Under the pieces are notes generated by a model. It had not been told where the DNA came from and did not search any database. It was given only the letters and a program-made list of their open reading frames with translations. Shown here one piece after another: positions 62,025-64,000 of a stretch of 64,000 nt of DNA (position 1 is its first letter; each line of letters opens with the position of its first letter). The DNA lies in assembly GCF_029433105.1 (NCBI RefSeq), contig NZ_JARNTW010000002.1, positions 537,744-601,743 of the forward strand. Direction: 5' to 3'. The position numbers and the translations under genes are program-made. The DNA comes from Runella sp. MFBS21 (lineage in GTDB: Bacteria; Bacteroidota; Bacteroidia; Cytophagales; Spirosomataceae).

Positions 62025-62951
62025 TTATCCCCAAACCAGTTCCAATTGCCGTTCTTGTGGCTTTGTTTTCTGCCCATGATTATGTTGGTCTATTTGGTCT
62101 GTGCCAAAGTTGCAAACGAGAGCTTCCACAACTGTACGCCTGTTTTCTATGCTGCCACCGTTGTGATAAAAATGGTCTTTGGTAATAATGTTGAACTTGC
62201 TCCAAAACTTATTAATCATTTCATTTTCTCGCCAGTCGTTGTGATGCCACGTTGAGAGAATAAATTTTGCTTTGGTTTCTGAAAGCAAGTTGAACAATAG
62301 TTCTTCGTCCTGTTCTGTCCAACCGTTGTAATAGTCAACGTGTCTGCCGTAATAGGGGGGGTCACAATAAATGATGTCGTTTTCTGTCGCCAGCGGAATG
62401 ATGTCAGCAAACGACTTGTTGTAAAATATCCAATTAGGTTCAGGTTGAATAATTTGAGAAACCGTTGCAACCTGATTAGTAATTTTAGTTATGTATGCCT
62501 GTGCAAAACGGTCTGGTTTTTTACAAAAAGGAATATTCCAATTACCCTTGCTGCCAAAACGCATCATCCCATTAAAACCTGCTCGTGATAGAAAAATAAA
62601 ATCGTAAGGTGAAAATTCCCCACTGTTAAACCGTGAACGAACTTTTAAATAATGTTCATAGCCGTTGTTTTCAGCTTCGCTTAACAGTTTGCCTTCTTGC
62701 TCCAAATATTGTTTCATTAAAGGTGCAGAAATAGCTTTGCTCTGTATCCCTTTGTAGAAGTCAACTATATGAGGATTAGTATCATTTAAGATTGCTTTCT
62801 TATACCCTGAATTAAATGCAACTACACCAGTTCCTAGAAAAGGTTCTATCCATTTTCCTTTTTGATTAGCTATGTTTACCAAATCCTTTATCCAAGGAAC
62901 GAGTTTGGTTTTAATACCTTGACTTTTTATAGGTGGAACAATGACTTTCAT
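62025..62951 (-). CDS. M.EcoRV-like N6-adenine DNA methyltransferase
   Basis: 308 residues. Alpha-class (Dam/D12) methyltransferase: AdoMet motif EPFLGTGVVAFN near the N-terminus and catalytic DPPY in IIYCDPPYYGRHVDY. The blocks VPPIKSQGIKTKLVP, NIPFCKKPDRFAQAYITKI and LSTWHHNDWRENE closely resemble M.EcoRV, which methylates the first A of GATATC. It lies 3 bp after the endonuclease gene, on the same strand. A C7 run (G7 on plus, 62355-62361) falls exactly in the codons for the DPPY motif (GAC CCC CCC TAT). Likely specificity: GATATC or a close relative. Confidence 0.93.
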   Translation of the reverse strand: MKVIVPPIKSQGIKTKLVPWIKDLVNIANQKGKWIEPFLGTGVVAFNSGYKKAILNDTNPHIVDFYKGIQSKAISAPLMKQYLEQEGKLLSEAENNGYEHYLKVRSRFNSGEFSPYDFIFLSRAGFNGMMRFGSKGNWNIPFCKKPDRFAQAYITKITNQVATVSQIIQPEPNWIFYNKSFADIIPLATENDIIYCDPPYYGRHVDYYNGWTEQDEELLFNLLSETKAKFILSTWHHNDWRENEMINKFWSKFNIITKDHFYHNGGSIENRRTVVEALVCNFGTDQIDQHNHGQKTKPQERQLELVWG

Positions 62952-62954
62952 GGC

Positions 62955-63881
62955 TTAATCTTTTGAATTTCTTGTTACAATTTTATCCCACAAATCCGTT
63001 CTGCCTTTAAATTCTAAGAAGTCTTTGAGGTTGGTGATTTTTGTGGCCTTTCCTTCTTTGACCATTGTTGCAGACCCAAAATTTATCCAATATTCGTCAA
63101 ACCACTCTTCACCGAGTTGGCGGAATACGCCATTTTCATTTCGCAAGTCGTCAATGCTCAATGTAGAGCCAATGTTTGCAGTGTTACTCGAACCTTGTTT
63201 GTCGCTGGCAATTTTCCATTTTTCGGCTGCGAAAAAATCAAAGTCCTTAATTACAGAGGTGATAGACTTTAAGTTCTTGACGGTGGTTACTTCTCGTTCA
63301 CCAACTTTGCGGTTCGCCGCCCGTGTATTTGGTATTTCATATTCCTCTTGAAGTTCCTGAACTTGATAGATTTCCGTATCAGTAGGGTGGTCAGCATTTA
63401 TGTCTGTCCTTGTGTAGATAACGCCCAGGCAGTAATGTCCTAAATATTGGTTATAAGGGAATTGAATGTTCTTTTTCTTATCTCGTTCCTTGAAATAGCT
63501 ACCGTGGCTTCCCAAAGTGAAACTGGAAATACCGTTTTTCTTCCGATAAGTTGTTTTCAAGTCAACAGCAAATTTTACTTCTTCATTTTCCTTACTGATA
63601 AATGTTAAGTCAGGATAGTAGTTTTGATGTTCAGTCAGAATGATTTTGTATCCGATTTCGTCAGCAAACTGTAGGATTTGAGGAAATATATGTATTTCAA
63701 GAATTTTTGAAACGATTTTGGTGTCAGATGATATGGTATAGATATTCTTGTAAACGTCTATAAAGCCCTTCACCGACCAGTCGCCATTGGCGGTAGAAAC
63801 GTATTTCTCTAACTTGGTGGTGAAATTGTCAAGTGCTTTTTTAAAGTCTGCTTTATATTTCTCTTTTTCCTTTGCTGTCAT
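62955..63881 (-). CDS. EcoRV-like type II restriction endonuclease
   Basis: 308 residues (EcoRV has about 245). The order matches EcoRV: SSDTKIVSKILEI, QNYYPDLTF with Asp91 (EcoRV Asp74), FAVDLKTTY with Asp107 and Lys109 (Asp90, Lys92) forming the PD...DxK site, FTLGSHGSYF, FPYNQYLGHY...GVIYTR, and the R-loop GSSNTANIGS (230-239, EcoRV GSGNTTNIGS). The R-loop has Ser in place of the second Gly. An extra ~25-residue acidic insert after the central sheet explains part of the added length. It should cleave unmethylated DNA, probably at GATATC, while the downstream methyltransferase protects the host. The endonuclease is first in the operon. Confidence 0.92.
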   Translation of the reverse strand: MTAKEKEKYKADFKKALDNFTTKLEKYVSTANGDWSVKGFIDVYKNIYTISSDTKIVSKILEIHIFPQILQFADEIGYKIILTEHQNYYPDLTFISKENEEVKFAVDLKTTYRKKNGISSFTLGSHGSYFKERDKKKNIQFPYNQYLGHYCLGVIYTRTDINADHPTDTEIYQVQELQEEYEIPNTRAANRKVGEREVTTVKNLKSITSVIKDFDFFAAEKWKIASDKQGSSNTANIGSTLSIDDLRNENGVFRQLGEEWFDEYWINFGSATMVKEGKATKITNLKDFLEFKGRTDLWDKIVTRNSKD

Positions 63882-63920
63882 TGGCCAAATTTACTAAAAA
63901 TTTTGGTCTGTTATATGCCT

Positions 63921-64000
63921 TTATACCATCTCCAAAGCATAAACCTCCGCTACTTCTTCCAAAATGGCGACGATTTTTTCGTAGGTAGGAGCTTCTACCA
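63921..64000 (-). CDS. C-terminal end of an unidentified gene
   Basis: Reading minus from the window edge, the frame gives 25 residues (VEAPTYEKIVAILEEVAEVYAL and two more) and stops at TAA (63923-63921). Codon use and an amphipathic Glu/Val-rich helix make it credible. The product cannot be named. Confidence 0.6.
   Translation of the reverse strand, partial: VEAPTYEKIVAILEEVAEVYALEMV

Overview
The window comes from a member of the Bacteroidota, most likely the order Cytophagales (a Spirosomataceae-type genome such as Runella or Flectobacillus is my best guess from gene content, not a proven assignment). The signs are a type IX secretion (T9SS) type A sorting domain, a type B (gliding-motility-associated) C-terminus next to a PorP/SprF-type barrel, a TonB receptor with a CarboxypepD-like N-terminus, 7TMR-DISM and LytTR regulators, A-rich leaders without Shine-Dalgarno sequences, and one promoter of the Bacteroidetes TTG / TAnnTTTG type.

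Layout. 0-9.7 kb: a partial T9SS-exported protein, a sialidase-sulfatase pair, tRNA hydroxylase trhO, a deoxynucleoside kinase, class Ia nrdB and a D-threonine-aldolase-type PLP enzyme; the two convergent gaps hold a family of GC-rich hairpin repeats. 9.7-11.7 kb: an ECF sigma factor followed by three small membrane proteins and a His-rich Hsp20. 12-22.4 kb: TonB receptor with a PAS-LuxR regulator, an unknown acidic protein, a thioredoxin-domain lipoprotein, tRNA-Ala with a mosaic tRNA remnant beside it, a leucine-rich-repeat protein, a KDG-type sugar kinase and a 1-Cys peroxiredoxin. 22.4-27 kb: PKD-repeat T9SS type B protein with its SprF-like partner. 27-35 kb: a LytTR regulator and a set of envelope proteins (four-repeat secreted protein, von Willebrand type D lipoprotein, DUF2135-like lipoprotein, OmpA protein). 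35-36 kb: a frameshifted small secreted gene.

36-48.3 kb is the most unusual part: a near-continuous minus-strand run encoding two Ser/Thr kinases, a PP2C phosphatase, a membrane-spanning FHA-trypsin-like protease, a zinc-ribbon/FHA protein, a membrane-anchored Ppx/GppA-like actin-fold protein and several small secreted proteins, plus an FHA-like gene on the plus strand. Kinase, phosphatase and protease each carry one transmembrane segment with sizeable parts on both sides, so the set reads as a phospho-signalling apparatus that links cytoplasm and periplasm. A shared AACTGGTT/ACCAGTT motif lies before three of the FHA genes, and a convergent histidine kinase/response regulator pair (48.6-51.1 kb) borders the run.

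51.3-56.7 kb: an unknown protein, a catalytically dead matrixin-like domain joined to Kelch-like repeats, an active-looking HExxH protease joined to an outer-membrane-barrel-like domain, and a divergent sigma/anti-sigma-like pair. 56.7-64 kb: a lipoprotein, an AGE-family epimerase, a polytopic membrane protein, a DUF2891 protein, an unknown secreted protein, an EcoRV-like type II restriction-modification pair and the 3' end of one more gene. From 9.7 to 56.7 kb almost everything is on the minus strand.
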